DNA of 64,000 bases, from contig NZ_PDNI01000058.1 in NCBI RefSeq assembly GCF_002925845.1, positions 384,276-448,275 on the forward strand. The letters are read 5' to 3'. The notes below the pieces were generated by a model that was not told where the DNA came from, did not search any database, and was given only the letters and a program-made list of their open reading frames with translations. This stretch comes from Roseovarius nitratireducens. Lineage in GTDB: Bacteria > Pseudomonadota > Alphaproteobacteria > Rhodobacterales > Rhodobacteraceae. Within the stretch, counting starts at the first letter, position 1. Each line of letters begins with the position of its first letter. Shown here piece after piece: positions 30,765 through 39,336 of this stretch. The position numbers and the translations under genes are program-made.

Positions 30765-31736
30765 ATGGCTGATGACGACAAGACCACCACCGACGACAAC
30801 GAGCTTCTGACCGAAGAAGAGCGCGCCGCGCTTGACGCGGAAGAAGGCGAAGAGATCGACGGCAGCGCCTCGCTGACCGACGAAGACACCCAGCGCTGGC
30901 GTGATGCCGGATGGGGCGGCGAACCCGCGCCCGCCGAGGAGGATACCGCCCCGTCTGCGCAGGGAGACGACACCACGCAGGCCGCCCAGGGCGACGACAC
31001 GGTCGCGGCGCAGCAGGGTGACGATACCGCGCCCTCGGCCCAGCAGCAGGGCGATGGGGACAAGCCGCGCCAGCAGGCTCCCGTGGATACCTCGCAGTAT
31101 GACAGCGAGATCGACGGTCTGCGCCAGCAGGAGCAGGCGTTGCTGGACAAGTATGACGATGGCGACCTGTCGCGCGATGAGCTCAGGGAGCAGCAGGCGG
31201 CGCTGCAAGAGAAGATCGACAGCGCGGTCGAGGGACGCGCCATCGCCCGCAAGCAACTGGCGGACGAGACCGAGCAGTGGAACGACGCGGTATCCAAATA
31301 CCTCACCGACTACGAGGGCCTGAAATCCGAGGGCGTGATCGCAGCGTTCGACGCCGAGGTGCGCGCCGTCACGTCCAACCCCGCGCTCGCCAACCGCAGC
31401 TTCAAGGAGCAACTGGCCATCGCGCACCGCCGTCTTGTCTCGACCGCAGACGACCTCGGCCTCAAGGACGTCCCGCCGATCAAGGGGCAGGAGCCTGCGC
31501 CACAGCCACAGCCGCAGCCGCAGCAGCAGCGCGCCACCGACCCTCGCGGCGATGATCTGCGCACGCCGCCCAAGACGCTCGCCCGCGTTCCCGCTTCCGA
31601 CATGAGCGACACGGGCGACAGCAAATACGCCGCCTTGCAGCGCGTGGTGGACACCGGCAAGCCAGAAGAGGTCGAGAGGGCTATGGCCCAGCTTTCCGAC
31701 GAAGAGCGCGATATCTTCTCGTCCATGATGGTCTGA
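30765..31736 (+). CDS. Scaffolding protein
   Basis: 323 residues, very acidic and glutamine-rich. GDDT is repeated (SAQGDDTTQ, AQGDDTVAA, QQGDDTAPS) in a disordered N-terminus, and a coiled-coil core (RQQEQALLDKYDDGDLSRDELREQQAALQEKI) and a proline-glutamine linker (PAPQPQPQPQQQ) follow. Composition and position just before the major capsid gene fit a scaffold that guides prohead assembly and then leaves. The call rests on composition and position rather than sequence similarity. Confidence 0.75.
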   Translation: MADDDKTTTDDNELLTEEERAALDAEEGEEIDGSASLTDEDTQRWRDAGWGGEPAPAEEDTAPSAQGDDTTQAAQGDDTVAAQQGDDTAPSAQQQGDGDKPRQQAPVDTSQYDSEIDGLRQQEQALLDKYDDGDLSRDELREQQAALQEKIDSAVEGRAIARKQLADETEQWNDAVSKYLTDYEGLKSEGVIAAFDAEVRAVTSNPALANRSFKEQLAIAHRRLVSTADDLGLKDVPPIKGQEPAPQPQPQPQQQRATDPRGDDLRTPPKTLARVPASDMSDTGDSKYAALQRVVDTGKPEEVERAMAQLSDEERDIFSSMMV

Positions 31737-31767
31737 TCGGGCCGAACGAAAGAAAGGGAGGCGCCGA

Positions 31768-31971
31768 ATGCTGGTGCTCAGGCTGAAAGCGTCGGACCGC
31801 GTGCAGGTCGGCGACCTGGTCTTCGAGATCAAGGAAGCGGCGGCAGGGCGTGTCCGTATCGCGTTCGGCGCTCCAAAATCCATCCCGATCCACAACGATA
31901 CGAGCGGCGGCCCACCCGTGTTCGACCTCGACGAGCCGGAAGGAGGCATCACGCTGCATTCGCTCGAGTGA
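31768..31971 (+). CDS. CsrA-like RNA-binding regulator homologue
   Basis: 67 residues. MLVLRLKASDRVQVGDLVFEIK...GRVRIAFGAPKSIPIHND matches CsrA (MLxLxRKxGExIxIGD, VRIGxxAPKxVxVHR) over the first 43 residues. CsrA binds GGA motifs near ribosome sites and controls translation. Two key RNA-contact residues are changed: Arg6 of E. coli CsrA is Leu6 here and Arg44 is Asn43. It may bind a different RNA, pair with host CsrA and block it, or have another task. It sits alone between scaffold and capsid, right before a terminator and a repeated leader element. The C-terminus is acidic. Confidence 0.65.
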   Translation: MLVLRLKASDRVQVGDLVFEIKEAAAGRVRIAFGAPKSIPIHNDTSGGPPVFDLDEPEGGITLHSLE

Positions 31972-32002
31972 TCGAGGTATCACCCGATGGACGGAGACTG
32001 AT

Positions 32003-32030
32003 GGGGGCGTGATCTGCGCCCCCTTTTCTT
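32003..32030 (+). terminator. Rho-independent terminator after the CsrA-like gene
   Basis: Perfect 7-bp arms GGGGGCG (32003-32009) and CGCCCCC (32017-32023) with a 7-nt loop, then TTTTCTT. It closes the packaging-scaffold transcription unit; the next element is a probable promoter or leader for the capsid gene. Confidence 0.8.
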
Positions 32031-32038
32031 GTGACACA

Positions 32039-32077
32039 ACATATGGTATGCGTTTAACAGCTAGAGCGCATGATGTG
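32039..32077 (+). promoter_or_regulatory. Repeated late leader element, copy 1 (capsid)
   Basis: ACATATGGTATG (32039-32050) and, 15 nt on, GCGCATGATGTG (32066-32077), 38 nt before the capsid ATG. The same pair occurs at 39258 and 56674, and the second box alone at 43640, always at the head of a transcription unit. Confidence 0.6.
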
Positions 32078-32115
32078 CCTATGCAGGTCGTTCAAAACCC
32101 GCATGAGGAAACATT

Positions 32116-33210
32116 ATGCCCCAGACCATCATCCCCTTTGGCGACGTCAAGGCCCAGAAGAAGTGGTCCTCGAACCTCGCCGTCGACGTCCTCCACAAGA
32201 GCTACTTTTCCAAGAAGTTCATCGGCAAGGGCGACAACAACATCATCGAGCAGAAGACCGAGCTTGAATCGGACAAGGGCGAGAAGATCAGCTTCGACCT
32301 GTCCGTCCAGCTTCGCGGTGGCCCGACGCAGGGCGATGCCCGCGTGAAGGGCAAGGAAGAGAACCTGCGCTTCTACTCGGACGAGGTCATCATCGACCAG
32401 ACGCGCAAATCGGTCTCCGCTGGCGGCCGCATGACTCGGAAGCGCACCGCGCACGACATGCGCGTCGTCGCCAAGAACCGCCTCGGCGACTACTGGTCGA
32501 AGTACATCGACGAGCTCATGTTCATCTACCTTTCCGGCTCGCGCGGGATCAACGAGGATTACATCGAGCCGACGGACTTCACCGGGCACGCGGGCAACCC
32601 GATCCAGGCGCCCGACACCCAGCACATCCTCTACGGCGGCGATGCGGTGTCCAAGGCCACCATCGTGGCGGCGGACAAGATGACCCGCAACGTCATCGAG
32701 CGTGCCTGCACCAAGGCCCGCATGATGCGCGCCCTCGACCCCACCACCGCGAACATGATGCCGGTCTCCATCGAGGGCGAGGACCGTTACGTCACGGTCA
32801 TGTCGCCCAACCAGGAGCAGGACCTTCGCACGGATGAAGGCAACGGCTGGCTCGACGTCCAGAAGGCCGCCGCTGCCGCCGAGGGATCGAAGAACCGCAT
32901 CTTCAAGGGCGGCCTGGGCATGATCAACAACGTGATCCTGCACAGCCACGAGAGCGCCATCCGGTTCAGCGACTATGGAACCGGCTCCGATCTCCCCGCC
33001 GCGCGGGCGCTCTTCATGGGCCGGCAGGCCGGTGTCTGCGCCTACGGCACCACCAAGGGCCAGCGGTTCATGTGGAAGGAAGAAATGGAGGACTACGATA
33101 ACGAGCCGACCGTCGTGGCGGGCACCATCGTTGGGTGCAAGAAGACCCGCTTCAACGGCAAGGACTTCGGGATCATGGCCCTCGACACCTACGCCACCCC
33201 GGCTGGCTGA
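32116..33210 (+). CDS. Major capsid protein, N4-gp56 family
   Basis: 364 residues. WSSNLAVDVLHKSYFSKKFIGKGDNNIIEQKTELESDKGEKISFDLSVQLRGGPTQGDARVKGKEENLRFYSDEVIIDQTRKSVSAGGRMTRKRTAHDMR is the signature of the N4-gp56 type HK97-fold capsid protein. Full length; no N-terminal delta domain is needed since the scaffold is separate. It forms the icosahedral head. The strong late position (after terminator and leader element) supports very high expression. Confidence 0.93.
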   Translation: MPQTIIPFGDVKAQKKWSSNLAVDVLHKSYFSKKFIGKGDNNIIEQKTELESDKGEKISFDLSVQLRGGPTQGDARVKGKEENLRFYSDEVIIDQTRKSVSAGGRMTRKRTAHDMRVVAKNRLGDYWSKYIDELMFIYLSGSRGINEDYIEPTDFTGHAGNPIQAPDTQHILYGGDAVSKATIVAADKMTRNVIERACTKARMMRALDPTTANMMPVSIEGEDRYVTVMSPNQEQDLRTDEGNGWLDVQKAAAAAEGSKNRIFKGGLGMINNVILHSHESAIRFSDYGTGSDLPAARALFMGRQAGVCAYGTTKGQRFMWKEEMEDYDNEPTVVAGTIVGCKKTRFNGKDFGIMALDTYATPAG

Positions 33211-33220
33211 TGTGACTGAG

Positions 33221-33241
33221 GCGGGCGCGTGGAGCGCCCGC
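33221..33241 (+). terminator. GC hairpin after the capsid gene, weak terminator
   Basis: GCGGGCGC (33221-33228) pairs with GCGCCCGC (33234-33241) around a 5-nt loop, followed by TTCGC and no T tract. It may lower read-through or protect the 3' end of the capsid message. Confidence 0.5.
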
Positions 33242-33278
33242 TTCGCTACGTAAACCGGACTGAAACAGGATCAGACCC

Positions 33279-33719
33279 ATGCTCCAGCAAAACGATTTCG
33301 CATATGGCCGCGCCCAGCAGCCCGTCGGCTACGCCTTCGGCGTCGTCTGCGCCGCCATCCTCACCCACGAGTTCACCGAGGATTTCACCGCCGCGTCGGA
33401 CGTCCTCGAGCTCGGCTTCCTGCCCGGCGGTGCGCAGGTCATCGGCGCGACCCTCATCGGCGAAGGGCTCGGCGTGATCACCGCCGATATCGGCACGATG
33501 GACGGCAAGGCGGGCGAGAACGACGCCACCCGCGCGCTCACCACCGACCTGCTCTTCGATGCCGTCTCCGTGAACGATGCCGAAAATGCCGCCACCGTGC
33601 TCAACTGCCTCGGGATCGCGCGCGCCGCGGACCATCGCGGGATCGGGGCCACTCTGAGCGGCGACGTGGCTGCGGGGGCGGGCAAGAAGATCACCGTCGT
33701 CCTCCAATACATCTACTGA
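33279..33719 (+). CDS. Head-associated protein, possible decoration protein
   Basis: 146 residues. PVGYAFGVVCAAILTHEFTEDFTAASDVLELGFLPGGAQVIGATLIGEGLGVITADIGTMDGKAG is a beta-rich protein with ATLxGxGLG turns. Such small proteins directly after the capsid gene usually decorate the head; the similarity is to position, not to a named family. The ATG at 33279 has an in-frame coding continuation without any helix-rich bias. Confidence 0.6.
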   Translation: MLQQNDFAYGRAQQPVGYAFGVVCAAILTHEFTEDFTAASDVLELGFLPGGAQVIGATLIGEGLGVITADIGTMDGKAGENDATRALTTDLLFDAVSVNDAENAATVLNCLGIARAADHRGIGATLSGDVAAGAGKKITVVLQYIY

Positions 33720-33754
33720 TCCCGCGCGGATCGAAACCAAAAGGGAGAAGCAAG

Positions 33755-34228
33755 ATGCTGATCGTCTCCAAGATTCAGCGCACCGGTGGCAGCCGCGTGA
33801 CAGTGGGCGGCTCTGATTACCATTTCGAGCCGCGCGGCCCGAAGGGAGAGCATGTCGCCGAGGTCGAAAACGAGGCGCACATCAAGCGCCTCCTTTCCGT
33901 CCCCGAGGGGTTCGAACCCTACGACCCCGGTGAGGCCAAGGACATCATGCCGGACCCGGACCCGGAGCCAACGCCCGAAGAACGCCTTGAATCGGCGATC
34001 GAGCCCGATGGCAACGATGAGGGCGTCGATGACGGCGACGACGACACCGCTGAAGACAGCCTCGAGAACAACGTCGAGCCCGACCAGGACGACGGCCTCG
34101 AGGATATGTCCGACCTCGATCTGTCGCACGCCTACAAGGACGAGTTCGACGCCATGCCGCGCAAGAACATGAAGCGCGAAACCATTATCCGGCACATCCG
34201 CAAGGCGCGCGCCGACGCTGAAATCTGA
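33755..34228 (+). CDS. Acidic hypothetical structural protein
   Basis: 157 residues, unrecognised. A compact N-terminus (SKIQRTGGSRVTVGGSDYHFEPRGPKGEHVAEVENEAHIKRLLSVPEGFEPYD) leads to a long acidic stretch (NDEGVDDGDDDTAEDSLENNVEPDQDDG) and a basic C-terminal helix. The first part resembles small phage head-completion proteins with a RGPxGEHVAEV motif. AAGGGAGAAG precedes the ATG. Confidence 0.65.
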   Translation: MLIVSKIQRTGGSRVTVGGSDYHFEPRGPKGEHVAEVENEAHIKRLLSVPEGFEPYDPGEAKDIMPDPDPEPTPEERLESAIEPDGNDEGVDDGDDDTAEDSLENNVEPDQDDGLEDMSDLDLSHAYKDEFDAMPRKNMKRETIIRHIRKARADAEI

Positions 34229-34236
34229 GGTTTCAC

Positions 34237-34935
34237 ATGCCCGCGCTCATTGCCAAAGACGTCCTTGAGCGCGCGCAGACGCTCCTGCAAGACCCAAACG
34301 GCACGCACTGGCCACTCCCCGAGTTGGCCAGTGCGCTCAATGACGCCCTTCTCGAAATCTGCCTCACGAAGCCGTCGGCCTGCGCCGAAACGGTCGTCCT
34401 GTCATTGCAGGAAGGCACATGGCAGACGCTCGATGCGGGGCAGACCCAACTCCTGCGCGTCGTGCGCAACATCACCAGTGGGGCCGGTGACGCCGTTCGC
34501 ACCTCCAACCTGGCGATCACGCCCATCGAGCGGGACGCGCTCGACAACCAGATACCCGACTGGCACGACGCGACACGGCACCCGGCCTCGGCGACCGTCC
34601 TGCATGTCATGACGGACCCGATGAACCCCACCGATTTCTACGTCTACCCGGCCAACGACGGCAATGGGCAGATCGAAGCGATGGTGGCGGTCGAGCCGAC
34701 GTCTGTCTCAATCCCCGGCGTGGGGCCGGACGTGCTGACCAACTACACCGACGAGGTCGATATCTCGCCCATCTACAAGTCGGCGCTGATTGACTACATC
34801 CTCTACCAGTCTCACGCCAAGGACATGCAGATGGCCGGCGCATCGCAGCGTGCGATGGCGCATTACCAGTCGTTCCTGTCGAAGCTCGGGGTGCGTCGCA
34901 AGGTCGAGGCCGTGGCCACCCCGGATTCCGCATGA
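34237..34935 (+). CDS. DUF6682-type head-tail adaptor
   Basis: 232 residues. IAKDVLERAQTLLQDPNGTHWPLPELASALNDALLEICLTKPSACAETVVLSLQEGTWQTL and the late YKSALIDYILYQSHAKDMQMAGASQRAMAHYQSFLSKLG are the hallmarks of the phage adaptor family (DUF6682). It forms the ring below the portal. It is followed by a second adaptor-like gene. Confidence 0.8.
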   Translation: MPALIAKDVLERAQTLLQDPNGTHWPLPELASALNDALLEICLTKPSACAETVVLSLQEGTWQTLDAGQTQLLRVVRNITSGAGDAVRTSNLAITPIERDALDNQIPDWHDATRHPASATVLHVMTDPMNPTDFYVYPANDGNGQIEAMVAVEPTSVSIPGVGPDVLTNYTDEVDISPIYKSALIDYILYQSHAKDMQMAGASQRAMAHYQSFLSKLGVRRKVEAVATPDSA

Positions 34936-34960
34936 AGCGCAAACCGAAGCAGGGGGCGCA

Positions 34961-35620
34961 ATGTCGAGCACCATCAACCTGATCGAGTTCCTGCCGCTGG
35001 TGCGGCCGCACGCGCCCGGCGCGGCGATCCCCAACATGACGCAGGCGCTTCGCAAGGCAGCGATCGAGTTCTGCGAGAAAACCCGGTGCTGGCGCTACCG
35101 CGTCAACGTGCAGGTCACGCGCCAGGATTACCCCGTGGTGACGCCCGCTTATGCGGAGATCCACGAGATCGAGCGCGCCGAGTTCGATGGCAACCGCCTC
35201 ACCCCGGTCGAATACGATGATCTGACCTTCCAGGAGCTTTCGCAGGCCGAGGCGGGCGTGCCGCACCTCATCACCCAGATGACCTATGACCAGGTCGCCA
35301 TCGTGCCGTTTGCCACGGGCTCTTTGTCCCTTTCTCTGTTCCTCAAGCCCCGGCACGGGGACAATATGACCACCGGCACCGATGGCCTGCCGTCGAATTT
35401 TTACGATCTGGTGCCCGAGGTCTTGTATTCGCGCTTCGGGGAGACCATCGCATCGGGCGCGATCGCACGCCTTCTCATCATCCCGCAGCAGCCGTTCACC
35501 AACCTCGATCTGGCCGCCGTGCATCAGGCGAAATTCGAGGACGGCGTGAGCCGGTTCAACGCGGCCAACGTACGCGGACAGCACCGCGCCCGCCCGCGCG
35601 TCCGCGCAAGCTGGTTTTGA
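34961..35620 (+). CDS. Second adaptor-like / tail-tubular-A-like protein
   Basis: 219 residues. LIEFLPLVRPHAPGAAIPNMTQALRKAAIEFCEKTRCWRYRVNVQVTRQDYPVVTPAYAEIHEIERAEFDGNRLTPVEYDDL shows an N-terminal helical bundle and a beta domain, as in podovirus adaptors. DNMTTGTDGLPSNFYDLVPEVLYSRFGETIASGAIARLL gives the closing helices. Function is inferred from context and fold pattern. The ATG at 34961 has GCAGGGGG upstream. Confidence 0.7.
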   Translation: MSSTINLIEFLPLVRPHAPGAAIPNMTQALRKAAIEFCEKTRCWRYRVNVQVTRQDYPVVTPAYAEIHEIERAEFDGNRLTPVEYDDLTFQELSQAEAGVPHLITQMTYDQVAIVPFATGSLSLSLFLKPRHGDNMTTGTDGLPSNFYDLVPEVLYSRFGETIASGAIARLLIIPQQPFTNLDLAAVHQAKFEDGVSRFNAANVRGQHRARPRVRASWF

Positions 35621-35632
35621 GGTGGCCGCTCC

Positions 35633-37426
35633 ATGAGACTGCGCTTCACCACGTTCCAGGGCGAGCTCCCCCGGCTGCACAAGACGCTCCTGCCCGATGG
35701 CGCGGCACAGGTGGCGCTCGACACCAACCACGAACGCGGAACACTCAAATCGCTCCATGACGATCTCGCTCTGCACGACGCGAGCCCGTCCGTGCCTGCG
35801 GATTTCTACCTGCACAACGGCACGTCCTGGCTCACCTTCTCCAAGAACGTCGATGTCGTGCCCGGGCCCGTCGCCGATGATCGTCTTTACATCACCTATG
35901 ATGATGGTTCTGCCCCGATCATGAAGGACATGAGCGACGGCGGCGCGGAGTATCCGCTGGCTCTGCCGACCCCGTCCGCAGCGCCGATCACGAGCATCGA
36001 GACCGCGTCGCAGGACGCCACCTATGGCGACCCTCAAACGCCTTACGATCCGGGTCTGACCAATACCGAGTTCATCACCGCGCTCTACAACGACGTGCTG
36101 GGCCGCGACCCCGATGCCGCCGGTCTGGCCTTCTGGGTGGGGCTTCTGGACGATGGATCGCTTACGCGCGAGGAAATAATCGACGAGTTTGCGAGTCGCG
36201 TGCCGCCCTCAACATCGCTGCCGCAGGAAGACCGAATCTACGTCTATACCTGGGTGTCCTCTTTCGACGAAGAAAGCCTGCCAAGCCCGCCCAGCACGTC
36301 GCTCACGGTGATCGAGGGAAGCACGGTCAACGTCTCCTTCATCGACCAGCCGCCCAGTGGCAGCCGGATCAACCGACTGCGCGTCTATGTCAGCCAGACC
36401 ACCGCGCTCGGGGCCACGGAGTTCTTCTTCATCAAGGAGTTCGACATCGGTGTGACCGCCTACGTCCATGATTTCGAGACGGACCCGCTGCAAGAGCTTC
36501 TGCCGAGCGCATCCTACGATCCTCCCGTCACGGGCCTCGAGGGTGTCACGCGGATGCAGTCGGGGATGATGGCGGCGTTCAAGGGCAAGTCGGTGTATTT
36601 TTGCGAGCCATACCGGCCCCACGCATGGCCCCAGAGGTACGAGCTTCTGACCGAGAACGATGTCGTGGGTCTCGTTGCTTTCGGGTCCATGTTGGCCGTC
36701 CTGACCACCGGTGAGCCCTACATCGTGCAGGGGACAGCACCGGAAAACCTCATCATGGAGCGGATCGAGCAGAACGCCCCGTGCGTGTCGGCAGACGGGA
36801 TTGTCGATCTCGGCTATGCTGCGGCCTATCCCAGCACGGACGGACTCATCACCCTATCGCAATCGAGCGGCGCACAGAACATCACGCGCGGGCTCTTCGA
36901 GCGGGACCAGTGGCGGGAGTTGAAACCAGAAACGTTCAGCGCGGGCGCACGGGACGGGGCCTATGTGTTCAGCTTCGATCCCGGCGACGGCGGCGGGCGT
37001 CAGACGGCCATGATCGCGCTCAATGCGCAGCAACCCAGCTATGTCCGCACGTCCAACGGCGCGGACAAGCTCAGGTTCGACGTCTACACCGGCAACCTGC
37101 ACTACATCGACGGCTCGAGCATCATCAAGGAGTTCGCCAGCACGCAGGCCGGGTATCTGGCCGTCGATTGGCAGTCCAGGCAGGCGCACCTGCCGACACT
37201 GACCAGCTTTGCCGCGATCCTCGTAGAGGGAGAGGAATTGGCCGACCCATCAGGGTTCGAGGCGACTGTCTACCGCGATGGGGTAGAGCACACCACCATC
37301 ACGACCCTGGGCGAGCCCGCCCGCCTTGCGTCGGGCCTCGGGCGGCGCTGGTCCGTGCGCGTGAAGGGGAAGGTCGAGATCACGCGGATCACGCTCGCGG
37401 GAGACATGACGGAAATCTGGGGGTGA
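35633..37426 (+). CDS. Tail hub protein with DUF4214 insertion
   Basis: 597 residues. The body is beta-rich and beta-propeller-like (VYFCEPYRPHAWPQRYELLTENDVVGLVAFGSMLAVLTTGEPYIVQGTAPENLIMERIEQNAPCVSADGIVDLGYAAAYPSTDGLITLS), as in podovirus tail nozzle proteins. Near residues 142-188 an inserted DUF4214 domain is seen: TEFITALYNDVLGRDPDAAGLAFWVGLLDDGSLTREEIIDEFA, normally in secreted surface-layer or adhesion proteins. It probably forms the nozzle of the short tail. The insert might aid host contact. Confidence 0.75.
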   Translation: MRLRFTTFQGELPRLHKTLLPDGAAQVALDTNHERGTLKSLHDDLALHDASPSVPADFYLHNGTSWLTFSKNVDVVPGPVADDRLYITYDDGSAPIMKDMSDGGAEYPLALPTPSAAPITSIETASQDATYGDPQTPYDPGLTNTEFITALYNDVLGRDPDAAGLAFWVGLLDDGSLTREEIIDEFASRVPPSTSLPQEDRIYVYTWVSSFDEESLPSPPSTSLTVIEGSTVNVSFIDQPPSGSRINRLRVYVSQTTALGATEFFFIKEFDIGVTAYVHDFETDPLQELLPSASYDPPVTGLEGVTRMQSGMMAAFKGKSVYFCEPYRPHAWPQRYELLTENDVVGLVAFGSMLAVLTTGEPYIVQGTAPENLIMERIEQNAPCVSADGIVDLGYAAAYPSTDGLITLSQSSGAQNITRGLFERDQWRELKPETFSAGARDGAYVFSFDPGDGGGRQTAMIALNAQQPSYVRTSNGADKLRFDVYTGNLHYIDGSSIIKEFASTQAGYLAVDWQSRQAHLPTLTSFAAILVEGEELADPSGFEATVYRDGVEHTTITTLGEPARLASGLGRRWSVRVKGKVEITRITLAGDMTEIWG

Positions 37427-37429
37427 GCC

Positions 37430-38638
37430 ATGAACAACCGCCAGCAGCGTGATGTCGAGCGCCTGACAGGCCGCCGCCGCGACACGGCACAGCGGGCGAT
37501 CCTGTGGTCCGAGCTCGAAACCCTTGCACAGAAGCTCTCGGGGATGCTCAGGACGCAGAAGGCCGCCAAGGTCATAGCGGAGCAACTGGACGGAACCTCT
37601 CTCAGCGAAACAGCGATCAACCGCTCCAACGCGATCCGTGAGGTCAACCAGCTTATCGACAGCACCAACGAGTTCATCGCGAACGAGGCGGCGCGGCTCG
37701 ATGCGTCCGACCAGGCAATCATCGACACGAACATTGCCGCGGTCGAGGTGCGGCTTGATGACGCCGAGGTTGCCGTTCAGGACGAGATCACCGCGCGCAC
37801 CGACGGGGACACCGCGCTCGGACAGCAGATCACGACGGTCGAGGCCAACCTTGCCGCCGCCGAAGCGAACGTCACGCAGAACGCCAGTGCGATCGCGACC
37901 ATCGAGGGATTTCAGGCGGCAACCTATTCGCTACGGGTGGACGCGGGAGATGCCGAAGGCTCCCTCGAGCTTGTCGCCGCCGACGATCCGATCAACGGTC
38001 CCGCCAGCGCCGTGCGGATCAGGGCCGACAACATCCTTCTCGATGGCACAGTTCTTGCTCATCACATCGACGTGGCGTCTCTGGCTGCCGATGTGGGTTT
38101 TATCGGAGAGCTCACGACCAACACCGCGTTCATCGGCGATCTGACCGCGCAGACCGCGTTCATCCAGGACATCCAGGCTATCGACATTTCCGCCGACCGG
38201 ATCACCAGCGGAAAGGTGGGGACTGATTTCATCGACTTTGACGGAACATCGCTGTCGAAGGACCCCGTGACCGGCTACCTGCAAGTAGCGGTCGAAGGCA
38301 TCCAGACCTTCAACATCAAGCCCCAGGAGGTGACGACCGGCGGGTTTTCCGCGAACGGATCGGACTTCAACTTCACTGGCGTCGCCGGAGCGAAAGCGAT
38401 GATTTGGGCCGCGGCGCAAGAAATAAACGGCGACCCGAATGGGGAAGCTGAAATCCGGCTTAATGGCACAACACTGGTTACAATTCCAGTCCCGCCGAGC
38501 ACGGTTGTTTCGTTCTTTGCTTTCTCCAATCCGTCCGGAGCGGGCTCCGTAACAAGTGGCTCAAATACGGTCAGCCTGTTCATAAGTGGCGGCAGCGTGG
38601 AGAAACGCAACCTCATGGCCCTACAGGCAAAGGTTTAG
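37430..38638 (+). CDS. Tail fibre-like protein
   Basis: 402 residues. The N-terminal part is helical with long coiled-coil runs (AINRSNAIREVNQLIDSTNEFIANEAARLDASDQAIIDTNIAAVEVRLDD). The middle matches the domain that ends lambda gpJ-like and other fibre proteins (ILLDGTVLAHHIDVASLAADVGFIGELTTNTAFIGDLTAQTAFIQDIQAIDISADRITSGKV), and the end is a beta domain. From about 38340 the codons are less GC-biased than before, which hints at replaced receptor-contact sequence. Confidence 0.75.
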   Translation: MNNRQQRDVERLTGRRRDTAQRAILWSELETLAQKLSGMLRTQKAAKVIAEQLDGTSLSETAINRSNAIREVNQLIDSTNEFIANEAARLDASDQAIIDTNIAAVEVRLDDAEVAVQDEITARTDGDTALGQQITTVEANLAAAEANVTQNASAIATIEGFQAATYSLRVDAGDAEGSLELVAADDPINGPASAVRIRADNILLDGTVLAHHIDVASLAADVGFIGELTTNTAFIGDLTAQTAFIQDIQAIDISADRITSGKVGTDFIDFDGTSLSKDPVTGYLQVAVEGIQTFNIKPQEVTTGGFSANGSDFNFTGVAGAKAMIWAAAQEINGDPNGEAEIRLNGTTLVTIPVPPSTVVSFFAFSNPSGAGSVTSGSNTVSLFISGGSVEKRNLMALQAKV

Positions 38639-38640
38639 CC

Positions 38641-39231
38641 ATGACACTCGGAACGCATGTCACAGTCTATGATGCCGCAGGCGAAATCCTGCGCTGCGTC
38701 GCGGTGTTCGACCCGCGCGATGCGTCGATACAGGCCAAGGAAGGCGAGTTCTGGCTGCTTGGCAAGTCGGACCCTAAGCGCGACCGCGTCAATGCGGGCG
38801 TCATCGTGCGCAAGACAGCGGCTGAAATCGAGGTCATCGAATTTGCAGAGGCTTTGCCATCCGCAAAGCGCGAGATTGTCCTGCTGGTTCGCCAGAAGCG
38901 CCTCGAGTTCATCACGGATTTGCCCGCGCAGGTCGAGGTCTACAAAAAGAAGGAGGCCGAGGCTCGTGCCTATCTCGTCGACCCCGCGCCCGATCTGGCC
39001 GATTACCCCCGGCTCTCCGACGAGATAGGCATTACCGCCCCAACCGCGCAGGACTTGGCCACGCTCTGGGTGGCGATGGCCGACGCATGGGATGCGGCGG
39101 ATCGCACCGTGGAGCGCGCACGCATGGAGGCGAAGGCTGCGCTTGCGGGCGCCACCACAACCGCTGAAGTGGACGCGGCCATGACGGCGCTGCGCGTGGC
39201 GCTCGACGCCGTCCAGCCGCCCGACCTTTGA
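38641..39231 (+). CDS. Tail-associated protein, possible fibre chaperone
   Basis: 196 residues, no certain family. An N-terminal beta domain (VTVYDAAGEILRCVAVFDPRDASIQAKEGEFWLLG) and a C-terminal helical half (ADRTVERARMEAKAALAGATTTAEVDAAMTALRVALDAV) recall tail-fibre assembly proteins. It begins 3 bp after the fibre gene, as such chaperones usually do. Confidence 0.55.
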   Translation: MTLGTHVTVYDAAGEILRCVAVFDPRDASIQAKEGEFWLLGKSDPKRDRVNAGVIVRKTAAEIEVIEFAEALPSAKREIVLLVRQKRLEFITDLPAQVEVYKKKEAEARAYLVDPAPDLADYPRLSDEIGITAPTAQDLATLWVAMADAWDAADRTVERARMEAKAALAGATTTAEVDAAMTALRVALDAVQPPDL

Positions 39232-39257
39232 AAAGCGCGTCCTTTCCCGCCCGGCCT

Positions 39258-39295
39258 ACATATGGTATGAAACAGGTATCCCCGCGCAGGATGTG
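39258..39295 (+). promoter_or_regulatory. Repeated late leader element, copy 2
   Basis: ACATATGGTATG (39258-39269) is identical to the first box of copy 1. After 14 nt comes GCGCAGGATGTG (39284-39295), 41 nt before the ATG at 39337. This copy contains CAGGATGT, close to the core of the CsrA consensus. Confidence 0.6.
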
Positions 39296-39336
39296 CGGCC
39301 AAAACGCTTACGATCAGGCGAAAGGCCAGCCATTCC

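Noticed and set aside
33902-33922. T-loop-like GGTTCGAACCC suggesting a tRNA or att fragment
   Set aside because: It is inside the 33755-34228 gene and no other tRNA arms can be folded.
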